NCBI RefSeq assembly: GCF_008632075.1
Contig: NZ_VWVM01000004.1
Coordinates: 186,001 to 250,000 of the forward strand
From: Candidatus Pantoea gossypiicola
Lineage (GTDB): Bacteria; Pseudomonadota; Gammaproteobacteria; Enterobacterales; Enterobacteriaceae
Direction of reading: 5' to 3'
Length of the DNA: 64,000 nucleotides
Under the pieces are notes generated by a model that made no database searches, was not told where the DNA came from, and saw only the letters and a list, made by a program, of their open reading frames with translations. Made by a program: the position numbers and the translations under genes. Below, piece after piece: positions 61,772 through 64,000 of the stretch (positions are counted from its first letter, which is position 1; each line of letters begins with the position of its first letter).

Positions 61772-62451
61772 CCGCTCTTTTTGCTTTCAGTATCATGATG
61801 ACCTGTTCATCCCTGACCCTCCGATCCGTTACCTGGCCTCTTCATCACTGGTCTTGCACTGACCGATCCATTCGGTGCAAAAATCGAGATATGTCAGAGT
61901 CATGGCGTGGATGTCTGGCATGATGCTCTATCCGAGTCACGCGTCGATGCGCTGGGTCGCATGCAGGATCACATTCAAAACACGAAGCGGCTGAAATGCT
62001 TATTGATGAGCAGGTTGATGAGGGTTTTAATTAATGCGCTTCCCGATCCCGGAATAGTCAGCCGTAAAAACAGCACCGTATTAGAATCATTTATAGAAAA
62101 TTGCCTGCACCGGGATCAGCTCGTCACCGCCAGCCAGCCAGCCAGCCAGATTCTGGTCTCCTGCTTGTTGCTTTTAGCAATGCCATCACGGCGTACCCCT
62201 GTATGTTCAATTTTAACGGATCAAACGCGCGCGCAAGAGAAACCGGCGGATTTAATGAACCTGTTTATCCCGCGTTTAATATTGAACCCGCATAACATTT
62301 TTATTTCATGTGATATTGAGAAACCGCATCGCGATCAAAAAATAACGTTTATCTTTCAGCCATAATTGACCAATATTCAAATTAACTCTTTGATTAACTC
62401 CAAATATCGGCTATTCGCCTGGGTTAGTTCATTCAACAGGAGTAATGACTT
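61772..62451. other. 680-base gap with gene debris
   Basis: Near 61,858-61,890 the plus strand reads LTDPFGAKIE, like the end of a glyoxalase/VOC-family protein, then loses sense. An open frame at 61907-62365 has an odd composition and no ribosome site and is not accepted as a gene. CCAGCCAG-type short repeats occur at 62131-62146. Confidence 0.3.
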
Positions 62452-62586
62452 ATGCTGCTGCGTAAATTAATTATCATTATTATGGGCCTGGTTATGGCGG
62501 CTGTGATTATTATTGCCGATAACCATGCTGATAAAGTCCGCTCGCGCGATCAGGTTTTCAGTTTATCGTCATCGCAGGATCGCTAA
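62452..62586 (+). CDS. 44-residue single-span membrane peptide
   Basis: A short gene with AGGAG about nine bases before its ATG. It encodes a basic start (MLLRKL), one strongly hydrophobic segment (IIIIMGLVMAAVIIIADN) and a polar tail (KVRSRDQVFSLSSSQDR). It resembles other enterobacterial small inner-membrane proteins in design, but I do not recognise a family. It stands alone between gene debris and a convergent broken transporter gene. Confidence 0.55.
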   Translation: MLLRKLIIIIMGLVMAAVIIIADNHADKVRSRDQVFSLSSSQDR

Positions 62587-62699
62587 TCTGTTCTGAATAA
62601 CCAACGCCTGCACCCTTGCGGGCGGTAACGCTAACAGGCTGCCGGATGCACAGGCAGCCTGTCGGATTACTCTCTGCCGCTCTATTCCCCATCCAGAAC

Positions 62700-64000
62700 T
62701 TAGCGCGACGGCGGCTCATCCAGCAGCCGCAGATGATCATTTTTATTCAGCGTCATCAACGCAACAATACTGACCAGCGCAGTCACCATCACATACCAGG
62801 CGGGAATATCAGGGTTACCGGTCTCTTTAATCAGGCTGGTAATAATCAATCCGGCGCAGCCGGAAAAGACCGCGTTGGAGAGCGAATAGGCCAGGCCCAG
62901 CCCGGTGTAACGCACGCGTGTCGGAAACATCTCAGCCAGCATTGCGGGCCCCGGCCCCGCCAGCAACCCGACCACGCCACCAGCAATAAAGACTACCAGC
63001 GCCTTCAGCAGCAGTCCGGAACTCTCTGCCTGCAAAACGTTGAGCAGCGGCAGAGAGAGCACCAGCAGCAACACCGCTGCTGAGACCATCACGGCGCGGC
63101 GGCCAATCCTGTCGCTCAGCATTCCGGCCGGGATGATGGTGGCGGCAAAACCGAGGTTCGATATCACGGCAATCAGCAGAGCCTGGTTAAAGCCGGTGTG
63201 CAGTGATGCCTGCAGATAAGTCGGCATAATCACCAGCCAGGTGTAACCTGCCGCCGACCACACCATCAGCCGGCAGATACCGAGCAGAATCGTTTTCAGC
63301 GTATCACCCAGGCTGGCGTTCACTTTTGCCTAGGGCTGTGCCTGCTGCTGAACAAATGCGGGCGTCTCTTCCATCTGCACCCGCAGCCAGAGTGCCAGCG
63401 CCCCCAGCGGCAGTGCGATAAAGAATGGGATGCGCCAGCCCCAGCTCAGCATCTGCTCTGGCGTCAGCAGCACTGAGAGCAACGCCACTATGCCCGCGCC
63501 TGCCAGTAATCCCAGCGCCACGGTAAAGGATTGCCACGCGCCATACAGGCCGCGCTTTCCGCGTGGTGCAAACTCGGTCATCAGCGACACCGCCCCACCA
63601 TACTCGCCTCCTGCGAACAGGCCCTGCAGGATACGCAGGCCGGTAACGAGCAGCGGTGCCAGGATACCCAGTTGAGCATAGGTCGGAACCAGACCGATGG
63701 CGGCTGTCGCCAGCGTCATCATAATCAATACAAAAATCAGCGTGGGTTTTCGCCCGATGCGATCCCCCATCCGGCCAAAAACAATCGCACCCAATGGACG
63801 GAAGAAAAAAGCGATGGCAAACGACGCGTAGGTCAGCAGCAGCCCGGTCAGCGCGGAGTCGCCTTCCAGCCGGAAAAAGTTCTGCGCAATCACGGTGGCA
63901 AGAAAGCCATAGACCGCAAACTCATACCATTCAATGAAATTACCGACCGAACCGGCAAGCAGAGCACGTTTTCGGCTGGCGGAGGAGAGCAGATTATCAG
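62700..64000 (-). pseudogene. MHS-family MFS symporter interrupted by an amber codon
   Basis: One transporter reading frame of the metabolite:H+ symporter group runs off the right edge. From the edge it reads NFIEWYEFAVYGFLATVIA, GRMGDRIGRKPTL and GLFAGGEYGGAVSLMTE, then QQQAQP, TAG (63330-63332), and continues in the same frame as AKVNASLGDTLK through LLAGPGPAMLAEMFPTRVRYTG to a normal end at 62700. The stop falls in the central cytoplasmic loop. Two half proteins, readthrough in an amber-suppressing strain, or a sequencing error are possible. The start codon lies outside the window. Confidence 0.85.

Noticed and set aside
62131..62146. CCAGCCAG short repeats as a CRISPR or phase-variation tract
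   Set aside because: Too few and short, with no gene in frame around them.
61907..62365. 152-codon open frame after dat-ddc
   Set aside because: No ribosome site, odd composition with simple repeats, and only the DNA just before it resembles a known protein in debris form.

Overview
The window looks like chromosomal DNA of an enterobacterium of the Erwiniaceae, most likely Pantoea or a close relative. The basis is high-GC coding, enteric-style ribosome binding sites, a lipoate ligase very close to Escherichia coli LplA, and a dat/ddc diaminobutyrate pair. I could not run a search, so the genus is an inference.

Region 1 (1 to about 13,594) is the left-end portion of a Mu-like transposable prophage, lying backwards in the window. 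From right to left it holds the repressor on the plus strand, a twin-operator control region, a small Ner-like gene, a truncated MuA transposase, a block of small early genes, a signal-peptide cargo gene, gemA and mor. The lysis module follows (M15 endolysin, small membrane proteins, Rz/Rz1 spanins), then terminase, portal and head genes running off the left edge. MuA stops between its first and second catalytic acids and no MuB is visible, so the element is probably immobile although its late genes look intact.

Region 2 (13,595 to 23,001) is the host locus hit by that prophage: a guanidine/urea carboxylase operon. The prophage splits the gene for the transporter's substrate-binding protein. 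Permease, ATPase, two DUF1989 proteins (carboxyguanidine deiminase type) and a 1201-residue biotin carboxylase follow. A two-hairpin element with ACGG and ACGA loops just before the carboxylase start matches the guanidine-II (mini-ykkC) riboswitch. No allophanate hydrolase is present here. A LysR regulator and a BesD/ArpA-like 2-oxoglutarate oxygenase sit next door, which raises the idea of local guanidine production from an arginine-type amino acid.

Region 3 (23,002 to 33,742) holds a DUF3237 gene, an exported DUF4432 protein, a four-gene redox operon (periplasmic peroxiredoxin, short DsbD/ScsB-like protein, ECF sigma factor, NrsF-type anti-sigma), an alpha/beta hydrolase, a GFA-family protein, and a formate dehydrogenase-like molybdoenzyme with its DUF1641 partner.

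Region 4 (33,743 to 48,231) is a signalling and catabolic island. It has a FixJ-like regulator, a CheY-like receiver, and an 1846-residue fusion of a kinase-like domain, AAA ATPase, GAF, PAS and histidine kinase whose kinase-like domain lacks key metal-binding residues. Two XapX proteins and an isochorismatase-like hydrolase face an amidohydrolase, a DoxX protein, an MFS exporter and a haloperoxidase-type hydrolase across a promoter region with three GTATA repeats exactly 16 bp apart. A pirin closes the block.

Region 5 (48,232 to 64,000) contains a LacI-controlled sugar locus, an EamA transporter, lplA, a cold shock gene, an AraJ-like MFS gene with a frameshift, an epimerase remnant, a TetR/ABC-membrane-domain pair with two identical operators, dat-ddc, a 44-residue membrane peptide, and an MHS-family transporter gene interrupted by an amber codon at the right edge. 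No tRNA, rRNA, CRISPR array or intact insertion sequence was recognised.
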